64,000 nucleotides of DNA from positions 2,232,001-2,296,000 of the forward strand of contig NZ_CP150233.1 in the NCBI RefSeq assembly GCF_037974265.1. The letters are read 5' to 3'. Numbering within the stretch: the stretch's first letter is position 1; each line of letters opens with the position of its first letter. This document shows, piece by piece, positions 45,137 through 54,216 of the stretch. Under the pieces are notes generated by a model. That model did no database searches, had not been told where the DNA came from, and was given only the letters and a program-made list of their open reading frames with translations. This DNA comes from Paenibacillus sp. FSL R5-0623 (GTDB taxonomy: Bacteria; Bacillota; Bacilli; Paenibacillales; Paenibacillaceae). The position numbers and the translations under genes are program-made.

Positions 45137-45859
45137 ATGCCAGAGAACCCTCTTCAACCTGGTGGGAATCTGCAAGAATCAGGGCACATGCATAATATAG
45201 ATGGAATAACGGCAGGAGAGGCTGTTCTGCGCGCCGCCCGATCCTTTGTTCAAGGGGACTTATCCAAGCATAGTGATGGTCATGACTGGCCGCACATTGA
45301 ACGGGTAACGGCACTTGCGGTTGAACTCGCTCACCGCATGGGTGCAGATCCATTTGTCTGTGAACTGGTTGCATTATTACATGATGTACCGGATGAGAAG
45401 CTGAATGAGAGCTTGGAAGCCGGGATGGCCAAACTGAATGACTGGATGGATACCCAGCCTCTTGACCCGGATATTCGTAATAAGGTTGTGGGTATTATTA
45501 GCACCATCTCATATGCGGGAGGTGAGCGTCCTGCGGTCAGTTCGCTTGAAGCACAGGTTGTTCAGGATGCAGATCGACTGGATGCACTGGGTGCGATTGG
45601 GATCGCGCGAACCTTTGCCTTTTCAGGAGCCAGAGGGCGCGAGATGTACGATCCGTCCCTTCCCCCACGGGAGCAGATGACCCGTGAGGAATATCGCAAT
45701 GGGCGTAGTACAACGATAAATCACTTTTACGAGAAGTTGTTCAAGCTCAAGGATCTGATGAATACCTCCTATGGCAGGGAGCTGGCGGAACAGCGTCATG
45801 ATTATATGGTGCAGTTCGTGGACCAGTTCAAAAGGGAATGGGAGGGCACGGACCGTTAG
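45137..45859 (+). CDS. HD-domain phosphohydrolase (YpgQ/YedJ-like)
   Basis: This 240-aa metal-dependent HD hydrolase has the metal ligands HDWPH (His49/Asp50), LLHDVPDE (His82/Asp83) and QDADRLDALGAIGIARTF (Asp near 144-146). Homologues such as Bacillus YpgQ are nucleotide pyrophosphohydrolases; the substrate here is not proven. ATG 45137 has GGCGGGG upstream and follows the malic enzyme stop by 1 nt, so the genes are translationally coupled. A later ATG (45188) would still contain the whole HD fold. A terminator follows. Confidence 0.82.
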   Translation: MPENPLQPGGNLQESGHMHNIDGITAGEAVLRAARSFVQGDLSKHSDGHDWPHIERVTALAVELAHRMGADPFVCELVALLHDVPDEKLNESLEAGMAKLNDWMDTQPLDPDIRNKVVGIISTISYAGGERPAVSSLEAQVVQDADRLDALGAIGIARTFAFSGARGREMYDPSLPPREQMTREEYRNGRSTTINHFYEKLFKLKDLMNTSYGRELAEQRHDYMVQFVDQFKREWEGTDR

Positions 45860-45906
45860 GCAGGCATAATAAGCATGAGTATTCCACAGGGGTACAATTA
45901 GTAACC

Positions 45907-45957
45907 GAGGCGAATCTTTGAAGTGGCGAAAATCCATTTTGAAGATTTGCTTCTTTT
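45907..45957 (+). terminator. Intrinsic terminator after the HD hydrolase
   Basis: A 12-bp stem with wobbles (45907-45918 with 45942-45953) and additional inner pairing is followed by TTTT. The rest of the 300-nt gap (45860-46159) is AT-rich and holds the next promoter. Confidence 0.75.
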
Positions 45958-46022
45958 TGGGTTAATAATGTGTATTAACATACATAAAGAAATCAATTTC
46001 ACAATAGCTCTGACTTATGACA

Positions 46023-46051
46023 TGGCAACGGAAGACCTTACATGGTACAAT
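46023..46051 (+). promoter_or_regulatory. Candidate promoter of the ArAE-type gene
   Basis: TGGCAA (46023-46028) is 17 nt from an extended -10, TGGTACAAT (46043-46051). It lies about 110 nt before the gene. Confidence 0.45.
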
Positions 46052-46159
46052 AAATCGTTCTCCTGAATGAATTCAGGCAAAAAAAGAAATATGGGGTAAT
46101 AATGAACATGATTATCAAATGTAAAATTTCAGGTTCGGTAAAGAGGAGGGGTCATCACC

Positions 46160-47227
46160 ATGTCGTTTGGTGCACGTGTACTTAAGACGGGGATCGCGGT
46201 CACGCTTGCCTTGTACCTAAGCAGCCTGTTCTTGAACCCGCAATCTCCCGTGCCTGCCGCAATCGCGGCTATATTCGCCATGCAGCCTTCCATCTATCGT
46301 TCCTGGAAATACTTCCTGGATCAATTGCAAACAACCACGCTGGGAGCTATTGTGGCCCTGGTGGGGGGCATGGTGTTGTCCAATGAGCCAATCGCTGTTG
46401 GATTAATTATTGTACTTGTCATCATGATCTGTCTTAAATTGAATATGGGGGAGACGGTTGGCCTGACACTGGTCACGGTTGTATCCATTATGGAAGCATC
46501 GGGTGACTGGCATTTTGCACTCAATCGTTTTCTGTTGACACTGGTTGGTATTGTATCGGCGTTTCTCATCAACATTACGGTATTTCCTCCGAAACCGAAG
46601 GTTCAGTTCGTGAAGCAGATCCATAGTGTATTCAGCGGTATGTCGTTGCTTCTGCGAACCTCGATCTCGGATGAGATCAAGGAAGTTGTATTCCGGGAGG
46701 AGAAAAGCAACCTGGGCGGTTCAATTAAGTCTTTGTCCGACAAGTATAACTTGTTCGAAGAGGAACAGAAAAAGATGAAACGTTCGAAATTCAGCGAAAC
46801 TCGTCAGATGGTGGTCTACAAACAAATGCTGCTTAGTCTGCAAAAAGGGTATGAGGTGCTGGATTCGGTGGAACGCCACTATTTCCAGGCACCGCGGACA
46901 ACGGCCATGGATCAGTTTTTTGACTCACATCTTGAACTGGTTATCAAATTCCATGAGCATGCACTGCTCAAGTTCGAGGATAAGCTGAAGCCTAATGGGG
47001 AAGAGGCCGCACAGTTTGTATTGGATAATGACCGTTTCATGGAGCAGGCGATCACGCAGTTTGATATCGACAAGGAAGGGATGTTACGATTGTCCATCGT
47101 GGCTGCTGCGATCTATGATTACGGATATCAACTGGAACGTTTGAATCGACTTGCCGAACATGTGCACAGCGCAAGTGAAGACAAAGAATCACAGGATAAA
47201 ATTTTGAATTGGCTTAAGTGGCCTTAA
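46160..47227 (+). CDS. Aromatic acid exporter (ArAE/FUSC-like, DUF939-type) membrane protein
   Basis: The 355-aa protein has an N-terminal membrane domain of about six segments (residues 1-145, with PVPAAIAAIFAMQPSIYRSWKYFLDQ) and a C-terminal helical cytoplasmic domain, the layout of the YgaE/YqjA-type ArAE_1 family. Family members are thought to export aromatic acids or other compounds; the function here is inferred only from the fold. A strong GAGGAGGGG precedes the ATG. It is monocistronic and is followed by the 166-bp repeat element. Confidence 0.8.
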   Translation: MSFGARVLKTGIAVTLALYLSSLFLNPQSPVPAAIAAIFAMQPSIYRSWKYFLDQLQTTTLGAIVALVGGMVLSNEPIAVGLIIVLVIMICLKLNMGETVGLTLVTVVSIMEASGDWHFALNRFLLTLVGIVSAFLINITVFPPKPKVQFVKQIHSVFSGMSLLLRTSISDEIKEVVFREEKSNLGGSIKSLSDKYNLFEEEQKKMKRSKFSETRQMVVYKQMLLSLQKGYEVLDSVERHYFQAPRTTAMDQFFDSHLELVIKFHEHALLKFEDKLKPNGEEAAQFVLDNDRFMEQAITQFDIDKEGMLRLSIVAAAIYDYGYQLERLNRLAEHVHSASEDKESQDKILNWLKWP

Positions 47228-47233
47228 ATTCAA

Positions 47234-47399
47234 GTTCAAAAAGTCTGGTTTTCAGTACCAAGAAGATGGAATGAAGATAGAAATGGAGTAGCGGAGCGTA
47301 GGAAAACTACGTGAGCAACGGACATTTCGGCTGAATTTCATATTCGATGCTGATGATGCCGTTAGGCATGATTCGTAATCAAAATTAGACTTTTTGAAC
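47234..47399. repeat. 166-bp element bounded by inverted repeats, structured, non-coding
   Basis: Terminal arms of 19 nt (47234-47252 and 47381-47399) are inverted repeats with two differences, both of which keep pairing as G-U in RNA. Inside are small hairpins CGTAG-GAAAA-CTACG (about 47297-47311) and ATGCC-GTTA-GGCAT (47356-47369). There is no open reading frame. It starts 6 nt after a stop codon. It looks like the short interspersed intergenic elements of Paenibacillus genomes (MITE- or REP-like); that family link is from memory. Confidence 0.65.
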
Positions 47400-47460
47400 A
47401 ACCTCTAAGTGCGAATTGCGCATCTGCTTGGCGATCATATACAATGTAGTTACAACATTG

Positions 47461-47486
47461 CCCGGACCATCGTGTCCGGGTTGTTT
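47461..47486 (+). terminator. Hairpin terminator upstream of the split-barrel gene
   Basis: A CCCGGAC/GTCCGGG stem (47461-47467 with 47474-47480) is followed by TTGTTTTG. It could end transcription from the ArAE-type gene, or act as an attenuator for the next gene. Confidence 0.65.
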
Positions 47487-47513
47487 TGTCATACATACGG
47501 CTGAAGGGCATGA

Positions 47514-48005
47514 ATGAATATTAACGAACTGAGGGATAGAGACATGATTATTGAGGAATTGGACGCTGAACTAATGGAATGGTTGAGTGGGACAAATCTG
47601 GCGCATAAACAGCATGAAGCCATGCAACTGCTGACCGTATCCGAGGATCAGTGGCCGCATCAGGCGATGATCAGTATGGGGGAAGTGATTGCGATAAATC
47701 CGCATCAGCTTAGAATGGCTTTATGGCAGGGTACACAGACAAGTATGAACATGAGCAAAACAGGCAAGGCTACCTTGATTGCGGTTCAAGGACATCGATT
47801 GCTGCATATCCGTATAGAAGTAGAACGGCTGCCTGAGATTAAGGGGGCTGTTCATCCGAGAGATCGTTTTGAAGCACAAGTGCTTCAAATACGTGTGGAT
47901 CAGGCACCATATGCGGAGATCACTTCAGGAATAACCTTTCAATTAAAAGATGAACTTGGAGCAATTACACGCTGGAAAGAGACGATTGAAGAATTACGAA
48001 AATAG
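47514..48005 (+). CDS. Pyridoxamine 5'-phosphate oxidase-like split-barrel protein (putative)
   Basis: This soluble protein of 163 aa (or 153 aa from ATG 47544, which has GAGGG at 8 nt) has a pattern of beta strands with KTGKATLIAVQGHRLLHIRIEVERL. This suggests the FMN-binding split barrel, but the similarity is weak and no catalytic residue can be named. Both candidate starts have a ribosome site (GAAGGG before 47514). The gene is preceded by a hairpin terminator and is not clearly in an operon. Confidence 0.6.
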   Translation: MNINELRDRDMIIEELDAELMEWLSGTNLAHKQHEAMQLLTVSEDQWPHQAMISMGEVIAINPHQLRMALWQGTQTSMNMSKTGKATLIAVQGHRLLHIRIEVERLPEIKGAVHPRDRFEAQVLQIRVDQAPYAEITSGITFQLKDELGAITRWKETIEELRK

Positions 48006-48081
48006 GCAGAAGTAGCTAAGTCAGATGAGGGCCCGGTGATTGGGTAATAATGAAGAAGAAAACAACAAAAAACGCCTCTGC

Positions 48082-48110
48082 TTGCATCGGGACGTTGTCA
48101 CTGGTACAAT
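48082..48110 (+). promoter_or_regulatory. Promoter of helD
   Basis: TTGCAT (48082-48087) and TACAAT (48105-48110) are separated by 17 nt, with a TGG extension before the -10. The predicted 5' leader is about 130 nt and AT-rich. Confidence 0.55.
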
Positions 48111-48249
48111 AAAAAATGGTTTTCAGAAAATTAGAACTAATTAACATATAATTAAAATGTTTACTTTCTAATAATTATACCATTGCCTTTTCGGGCTTGT
48201 CAAATGGGATTTTGAGGACACAATCCGGGGAAAGAGGGGCTATTAACAT

Positions 48250-50625
48250 ATGAGTACAGAGCAGCAGTGGAGTGAAGAACAACAACGGGTCAACACGGTG
48301 ACCGATCAGATTGAGCGCAAGATCACAACGTTGGAAGATGAAGTAGGTTCCTTCCGGGACGAAGTGGTTGGCATGAGAAAAGACTTCTGGGACGAAGTTA
48401 CGATGAACTTTAGCGAAGCGGATGATGTCGGGGAGACTTCAACCAGTATGCGGCAGCAGTCACAGGTACTGTCCGATCGGGAGCGCAGTCATCTCAATAC
48501 AGCGGCTGCGTTGGACAAAATGAAACGACTGCATCATTCACCGTATTTTGGCCGCATTGATTTTAAGGAAGACGGGTATCCAAATGCAGAACGCATTTAT
48601 CTGGGCATTGCCTCGTTGCTGGATGAGAAGGAAGAATCCTTTCTGGTCTACGACTGGCGTGCACCAATCTCTAACCTGTATTATGACGGAGCGCCGGGTC
48701 CAATTACGTACCAGACTCCAAGCGGGGAGATCAGCGGTGATATAGAGATGAAGCGGCAGTTTGTCATTCGGGACGGACGTATCCGTTTTATGTTTGACAC
48801 GGGGGTTACGATTGGTGATGAGTTGTTGCAGGCCGTGCTCAGTCGAACTTCGGATGCACAGATGAAGAGTATTGTAGCGACCATTCAGAAGGAGCAAAAC
48901 CGGATTATCCGTAATGACCGGACACGTATGCTCATTGTGCAAGGCGCAGCCGGCAGTGGCAAAACGTCCGCGGCGCTCCAGCGTGTGGCATATCTTCTCT
49001 ATAAATACCGCGAGTATCTGCAAGCGGATCAGATGGTTCTTTTTTCACCAAATCCCATGTTCAACAGTTATGTCTCCACGGTACTGCCTGAGCTTGGGGA
49101 GGAAAACATGTTGCAAACGACCTTTCAGGAGTATCTGGAGCGTCGTTTGGGTCGTGAATATCAACTGGAAGATCCGTTTATTCAACTCGAATATGTACTT
49201 ACGGGGACGGAAGATCCCGATTACGATGTGCGTATGTCCAGCATTCGCTTCAAGTCATCCGAATCTTTCCTGAAAGTTATTACACGTTATAAGGAGAGCA
49301 TGTTGTCAGGTGGTATGAAATTCAAGCCAGTACGCTTTCAGGGCCGAGCGATTGTCACCTCAGAGGCTATGGCTGAGAAGTTCTACAGTTTCGAGTCGTC
49401 CGTCAAGCTGGTGAGTCGACTGGAGATGTTGCGGGACTGGATGCTGAAAGAACTGTCTGCCTTTGGTAAAGGTGAACTGGATGCGCCTTGGGTGGATCAG
49501 CAGCTTGATCTGATGGAGCCGGAGGATCTGCAACGAGCGTATCAACGGTTGAAGCGCAAGCAAAAAGGAAAGACCCATACGTTTAATGACTTCGAGCAGG
49601 AAAGAGAAATTCTGGCACGTATGGTGGTCAGTGACCGACTCAAACCGTTGCGTAAATGGATTAAGTCCTTACGATTCGTTGATATAAGACAATTATATGC
49701 ACAGCTATTCAACGATCAGGCTCAGATGGAGCGATTGCTGGGTGACAAAGCGTTGCCTGCTCAATGGAATGAAATCTGTAAGATGACTTTACGCAGATTG
49801 AAGCTTCAGGAGTTGGCATATGAAGATATTACGCCATACTTATACTTGCGTGAGCTTATGCTTGGATTCCATATTAACTCGAATATTCGCCATGTCATCA
49901 TTGATGAAGCCCAGGATTATTCTGCGTTTCAGTTGGCATTTATGAAGAGGTTGTTCCCACGGGCGAAAATAACAGCACTTGGTGACTTTAATCAGGCAAT
50001 CTATGCCCACTCTTCAGTACTTAGTGGAACAGGACCCTTGACTAACCTGTACGGGCCAGACAACACGGAAGTCATTGAGCTGACCAGAAGTTATCGATCT
50101 ACCCGGGAGATCGTGGAGTTTACCCGTGGCATGGTGCCTGGTGGGGAAGAGATTATTCCATTTAACCGTAGCGGCGAGAAACCTAAAGTTATCGTTTCTT
50201 CTGATTCCGAGCGTCATATAAACGTCATCACGACAGACTTGAAGCACTTGATTAAGGAAGGGTATGAATCGGTTGCAGTCATCTGCAAGACCGCCGAAGA
50301 GAGCAGAAACGTCCATGCTGCATTGAGCAAGGCACTGCCCACAGCACCGAAGTTAATCAAGAAAACGACGCTGGCTTTTGAGCAGGGTGTTCATGTCATC
50401 CCGGCGTATCTGGCCAAAGGCGTGGAGTTCGATGCTGTTCTGATCTATGACGGCTCTGCGGAGCAGTATGCCCAGGAGCATGAACGCAAGTTGTTCTACA
50501 CGGCTTGCACACGAGCGATGCATCTGCTTCACGTTTACTGTGTCGGCACACCGAGTCCGTTTATTACTGCCCAGTCGGAAGAATGGTATGATCTTGGCAA
50601 GGTGTCTGCTGCGCAAGTGGACTGA
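48250..50625 (+). CDS. helD: HelD-type RNA polymerase-recycling helicase
   Basis: The 791-aa UvrD/Rep-like ATPase is close in length to Bacillus HelD (about 774 aa). It has a long coiled N-terminal arm (residues ~1-80), Walker A GAAGSGKT (232-239), Walker B VIIDEAQDYS, and the later motifs LGDFNQAIY and LTRSYRSTREIVEF. HelD binds stalled RNA polymerase and removes it from DNA; some versions confer rifamycin tolerance. The ATG follows GAGGGG at about 10 nt. The gene is monocistronic, with its own promoter and terminator. Confidence 0.9.
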   Translation: MSTEQQWSEEQQRVNTVTDQIERKITTLEDEVGSFRDEVVGMRKDFWDEVTMNFSEADDVGETSTSMRQQSQVLSDRERSHLNTAAALDKMKRLHHSPYFGRIDFKEDGYPNAERIYLGIASLLDEKEESFLVYDWRAPISNLYYDGAPGPITYQTPSGEISGDIEMKRQFVIRDGRIRFMFDTGVTIGDELLQAVLSRTSDAQMKSIVATIQKEQNRIIRNDRTRMLIVQGAAGSGKTSAALQRVAYLLYKYREYLQADQMVLFSPNPMFNSYVSTVLPELGEENMLQTTFQEYLERRLGREYQLEDPFIQLEYVLTGTEDPDYDVRMSSIRFKSSESFLKVITRYKESMLSGGMKFKPVRFQGRAIVTSEAMAEKFYSFESSVKLVSRLEMLRDWMLKELSAFGKGELDAPWVDQQLDLMEPEDLQRAYQRLKRKQKGKTHTFNDFEQEREILARMVVSDRLKPLRKWIKSLRFVDIRQLYAQLFNDQAQMERLLGDKALPAQWNEICKMTLRRLKLQELAYEDITPYLYLRELMLGFHINSNIRHVIIDEAQDYSAFQLAFMKRLFPRAKITALGDFNQAIYAHSSVLSGTGPLTNLYGPDNTEVIELTRSYRSTREIVEFTRGMVPGGEEIIPFNRSGEKPKVIVSSDSERHINVITTDLKHLIKEGYESVAVICKTAEESRNVHAALSKALPTAPKLIKKTTLAFEQGVHVIPAYLAKGVEFDAVLIYDGSAEQYAQEHERKLFYTACTRAMHLLHVYCVGTPSPFITAQSEEWYDLGKVSAAQVD

Positions 50626-50651
50626 TCTAACACTCATATGCATGAAGAAGG

Positions 50652-50678
50652 CTTCCGTTCAATGGAACGGGAGTTTTT
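50652..50678 (+). terminator. Intrinsic terminator of helD
   Basis: A 9-bp stem with one wobble (50652-50660 with 50665-50673, AATG loop) is followed by TTTTT. Confidence 0.85.
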
Positions 50679-50861
50679 CTGTATATGATACATATCTCGG
50701 GAAGAAGCTAGCTTAGCGAGACAAGTGTACATGATGAGGTTTCGGCCATATATAGTTGATCGTATGAAATGGAAATACCTAACGTGAATCCGTAAGGATT
50801 GGGTCCCGTGAATAAATACGACAGCATAATTTGTATTGAAGCACAATGGATGTGATTTTTC

Positions 50862-50890
50862 TTTACACATGAGGTCCGGACTCATATAAT
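50862..50890 (+). promoter_or_regulatory. Sigma-A promoter of ade
   Basis: TTTACA (50862-50867) and TATAAT (50885-50890) are separated by exactly 17 nt, 46 nt before the ATG. Confidence 0.75.
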
Positions 50891-50936
50891 CGTAACAATA
50901 TATTTTTTTGGATCGTTTATTAAAGGAGGCAACAAA

Positions 50937-52796
50937 ATGAACAAACTATCATTTGAACGGCCACTTATGGCCGATTGTGTACCTGAACTGGTCGCTACAG
51001 CACGGGGAGATTTGCCAGCGACTTTGGTCATTCGGGGAGGTACGCTGGTAAACGTGATATCGGGTGAGATTTTGCCTGAGATGTCCATAGCTGTACAGGG
51101 GGCTCGAATCGCTTATGTCGGTAAAGATGTAAGCCACACCATAGGAGAGCATACCCGGATTATTGAAGCGAACGGTAAGTATATCGCTCCTGGTCTGCTG
51201 GATGGACACTGCCATATCGAAAGTACACAGATGAAAGTAACCGAATTTGCGAGAGCGGTGTTGCCTTCAGGCACGACCGGAGGTTTCTTTGACCCTCATG
51301 AGATTTCTAACGTGCTTGGTCTCAAAGGACTGAGACTGATGCTGGATGAAGCACGGACCACACCGATGGCTGCTTATATGCAGGTGGCTTCCTGTGTGCC
51401 TTCCACTCATCCAGGACTGGAGACAACAGGTGCTTATATCGGGCCTGAAGAGGTAGCGGAGGCTCTTTCCTGGGGTCCGGACATGATTGGTCTTGGTGAA
51501 GTGATGAACTTCCCTGGGGTAGTCTATGGGGACGAGACGATGATCGGTGAGATACAGGCGACCCTCCGGGCAGGTAAAGTGGCAGACGGTCATTTCACCT
51601 GGGCTGCAGATGACTGGCGTCTGCCAGCGTATGCAGCGAGTGGCGTTACAGGGGATCATGAATGTGTGACCAAAGAAGATGTGGTTGAACGTCTGCGACT
51701 CGGAATGTACGCGAAGATGCGCCAAGGTTCGGCATGGCATGATGTAGCAGAGACGATCAAAGCTTGTACTGAGCTGGGTCTGGATACACGCCGGATGATG
51801 CTTGTGACCGATGACCGAAGCTCTGAATCCCTGCTCAAAGAAGGACATATGGATTTTGTTGTGCGTCTCGCAATTTCCCAAGGGGTGAGGCCGGTTACGG
51901 CTTTTCAGATGGCAACCATTAACACGGCTGAGCGCTTCGGAGTTGCGCGCGACATTGGTGCGGTCATTCCGGGCAATATAGCCGATATTATTCTGCTGGA
52001 CGGCCGGTTGGCGGATGTACGCGTGGGCATGACGATTGCTGCCGGGCAAGTTGTAGCTGAGAATGGGAAGATGACGGCGGTATGGGACAGCTTCACGTAC
52101 CCTGAGGAAGCGTTGAACACGGTGAAATTAGAAGCTAATATTCAGCCGGAAGATCTGGAGTTGGCTGCACCGATTCAAGAGGGGATGATTGGTGCCAAAA
52201 TCATTCATGTCACAGAGAACCATGTGGATACAAAGGAGAAACATCTGCCTGTTACCGTAGAGAACGGCAAGGTTGTGGTTTCAACTTCAGGGGAAGTATG
52301 CAAAATTGCGGTATTGGAGCGTCACAAACAAACCGGGAATCGAGCGGTAGCGCTTGTTGGAGGCATCGGCTTCACATCACCTGCAGCGATTGCGATGACG
52401 GTTGCTCATGATAGTCACAACCTGTTGATTATCGGTAATGATGATGCCCTGATGGCCGAAGCCGGTAACCGTGTCATTCGAATGCAAGGTGGGGTGGCCG
52501 TGGTAACGGCAGCAGGTGTAACCGAATTTCCGCTGCGAATTGCAGGTTTGATGTCAACCGAGCCATTCGAAGTCGTTGCAGCCCAATCGGCAGCAGTCAG
52601 TGAAGCTTTACAGTCGGCAGGATGTACGTTGAATAATGCGTTCATGACGCTTTCGTTGCTCGCGCTGGTTGTGATTCCAGAATTACGTTTGTCCGACAAG
52701 GGGCTTGTGCGGATCTCGGCAGAAGGTATTGAACTGGTTTCTCTTTTCGATAAAGTGGTTGACAATACACTGGTAGCTCCATCGGGTAATGAATGA
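50937..52796 (+). CDS. ade: Adenine deaminase
   Basis: This 619-aa amidohydrolase-family enzyme converts adenine to hypoxanthine and ammonia for purine salvage. It shows LVIRGGTLVNVISGEILPE, the metal site LDGHCHIEST (His91, His93), FFDPHEISNVLG, GEVMNFPGV, TGDHECVTKED and LVTDDRSS, in the order of Bacillus AdeC, with a typical C-terminal domain (ALVGGIGFTSPAAIAMTVAHDSH). AAAGGAGG precedes the ATG. The promoter is consensus-like and no purine riboswitch is visible. A terminator follows. Confidence 0.93.
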   Translation: MNKLSFERPLMADCVPELVATARGDLPATLVIRGGTLVNVISGEILPEMSIAVQGARIAYVGKDVSHTIGEHTRIIEANGKYIAPGLLDGHCHIESTQMKVTEFARAVLPSGTTGGFFDPHEISNVLGLKGLRLMLDEARTTPMAAYMQVASCVPSTHPGLETTGAYIGPEEVAEALSWGPDMIGLGEVMNFPGVVYGDETMIGEIQATLRAGKVADGHFTWAADDWRLPAYAASGVTGDHECVTKEDVVERLRLGMYAKMRQGSAWHDVAETIKACTELGLDTRRMMLVTDDRSSESLLKEGHMDFVVRLAISQGVRPVTAFQMATINTAERFGVARDIGAVIPGNIADIILLDGRLADVRVGMTIAAGQVVAENGKMTAVWDSFTYPEEALNTVKLEANIQPEDLELAAPIQEGMIGAKIIHVTENHVDTKEKHLPVTVENGKVVVSTSGEVCKIAVLERHKQTGNRAVALVGGIGFTSPAAIAMTVAHDSHNLLIIGNDDALMAEAGNRVIRMQGGVAVVTAAGVTEFPLRIAGLMSTEPFEVVAAQSAAVSEALQSAGCTLNNAFMTLSLLALVVIPELRLSDKGLVRISAEGIELVSLFDKVVDNTLVAPSGNE

Positions 52797-53181
52797 ACGG
52801 AAATGTCGACTAGACATCATTATATAGGGTTCCATATAAAGCCGCCTTAGGGCGGTTTTTTGGTGTGTTTTGAGAGAAAACGCTTTCTAGGTCTTCTGGA
52901 GCTTGGTGTACATATGGCAATAATGACTGAAGTCATGCTGAAATAAGGATTGAATTTGAAAATAATGAATAATTGTGACTTTTGAACTATACATACAGAA
53001 CTACGAATTCCCGAAATATAGTTATATGATTCTTTCGTCGTAAGTCTTAAAGATGATATTGCATATAAAAGCAATCCAAATACGTCGTACCTAATAAGTA
53101 TCCATTAAATGAATATGAAACGACACAATTTCATCCAGATTTGCACGTCAGAGCTGATAACTTCAGAGGGAGTGTACAAAT
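52797..53181 (+). other. 385-bp intergenic region after ade
   Basis: After the ade terminator (52841-52861) the sequence is AT-rich. It contains a cre-like near-palindrome AGAAAACGCTTTCT (52875-52888), far from the next gene, and a small ATTGC/GCAAT hairpin (53058-53075). I could not assign a promoter for the lipoprotein gene with confidence. Confidence 0.45.
52841..52861 (+). terminator. Intrinsic terminator of ade
   Basis: A GCCGCC-TTAG-GGCGG hairpin, extended by A-T pairs with preceding AAA, is followed by six T. Confidence 0.9.
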
Positions 53182-54102
53182 ATGAAAAGCAAAAGGGGTT
53201 ACCGTTTTATCTTATTACTGAGTTGTTTGATCCTGTGTGTGAGTACAGCCTGTTCTTCCAAAGCCATTGCGGATGGTTCAGTCGACAGTTATGCAACGAT
53301 TCATGGAGAACTTGATGTGCCGGTGAGAGCGACTTGGGTGTGGGATACGACCCAGATCCGAAGTAATCCTCAAGAGGTGTTAAATTACGCTACAGCGAAC
53401 AAGATCAATACGATCTATCTGCAGATGAACCGGGATATAAAGATTCCTGAGTATAAAAGTTTTATCCGCCAGGCGAGAGCCAAGAACATGGCGGTTGACG
53501 TCATGGACGGAAGATCAGCCTGGGGTTTGACGGAAAACCGGGAGCAGATTGCTTCTTTCCTGGACTGGATCGAGGCATATCAGGCGCAGGCGTTGCCTAA
53601 TGAGAAATTTGCTGGTATCCATCTGGATATTGAGCCACATGTGCACCCGCAGTGGAAAATCAATCAGGCTAGTGTGATTACGCAGTGGCAAGGCAATGTG
53701 GAGTACATTGTTGAGCGAGCATCACGGATGAAGATGCCGGTAGCGGCTGATCTGCCTTTCTGGCTCGATAACTACAAAATCCCGGGTTCCACGATGGCCG
53801 TAAGCAGTTGGATGATTCGCAAATTTGACTCCATCACCATTATGGCTTACCGCGATACAGCTGCTGCAATCTATAGTGTAGCGAAGGATGAACTTGCAGA
53901 AGCAGCTCTGCTTGGCAAGACGATCTCAATCGCCGTGGAAACTAAGCAAAGTAAGGAAGGCGACTTCATTACTTTTTATGAGGAGGGATCTGCTTATATG
54001 GAAACACAATTAAAGTTGGTCGAAAAAATGGCTTCAGTTCATACGTCCTTTAACGGTTTCTCCGTACATGAGTACACTTCATGGAAAACCATGAAAAAGT
54101 GA
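53182..54102 (+). CDS. Putative lipoprotein with TIM-barrel-like (glycosidase-like) domain
   Basis: The 306-aa product has an N-terminal hydrophobic signal ending STACSS (possible lipidated Cys24, although Ser at -3 is atypical). The domain alternates strands and helices: IYLQMNRDIKIPEYKSFIRQ, VDVMDGRSAW, GIHLDIEPHVHPQW, AADLPFWLD, SITIMAYRD. The LDIEPH and MAYRD segments recall the barrel glycosidases of the GH18-like type, with Asp/Glu at the strand ends. Substrate and activity are unknown. GAGGGAG precedes the ATG. The gene is alone and convergent with the AraC regulator. Confidence 0.68.
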   Translation: MKSKRGYRFILLLSCLILCVSTACSSKAIADGSVDSYATIHGELDVPVRATWVWDTTQIRSNPQEVLNYATANKINTIYLQMNRDIKIPEYKSFIRQARAKNMAVDVMDGRSAWGLTENREQIASFLDWIEAYQAQALPNEKFAGIHLDIEPHVHPQWKINQASVITQWQGNVEYIVERASRMKMPVAADLPFWLDNYKIPGSTMAVSSWMIRKFDSITIMAYRDTAAAIYSVAKDELAEAALLGKTISIAVETKQSKEGDFITFYEEGSAYMETQLKLVEKMASVHTSFNGFSVHEYTSWKTMKK

Positions 54103-54216
54103 GACACCAATAAGCTCCTTAGCGCAATGCTTGAGGTGATATATGAAAGAGTTCTAACTGAGAGACGTGTCTCAGAGCGTTACGTTGTTAGTTCTTGGGA
54201 ATTGGAAGTTGATAAA

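Larger units (their letters stand above)
50626..50936 (+). other. 311-bp intergenic region between helD and ade
   Basis: The region holds the helD terminator (50652-50678), a potential small multi-stem RNA fold (outer TCGTAT/ATACGA pair at 50760-50765 and 50816-50821, inner AATCC-GTAA-GGATT hairpin at 50787-50800) and the ade promoter (50862-50890). No purine riboswitch consensus is present. Confidence 0.5.

Noticed and set aside
50679..50936. Purine riboswitch ahead of adenine deaminase
   Set aside because: The conserved purine-aptamer junction and loop sequences are absent, and a consensus promoter lies only 46 nt before the ATG, leaving no room for an aptamer.
51267..52049. A 260-codon minus-strand frame inside ade
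   Set aside because: It lies opposite a fully conserved adenine deaminase, with no family motif and no start signal.
52875..52888. cre-like AGAAAACGCTTTCT near-palindrome
   Set aside because: It lacks the TG...CA ends (12 of 14 positions match) and lies just after the ade terminator, about 290 nt from the next start codon.
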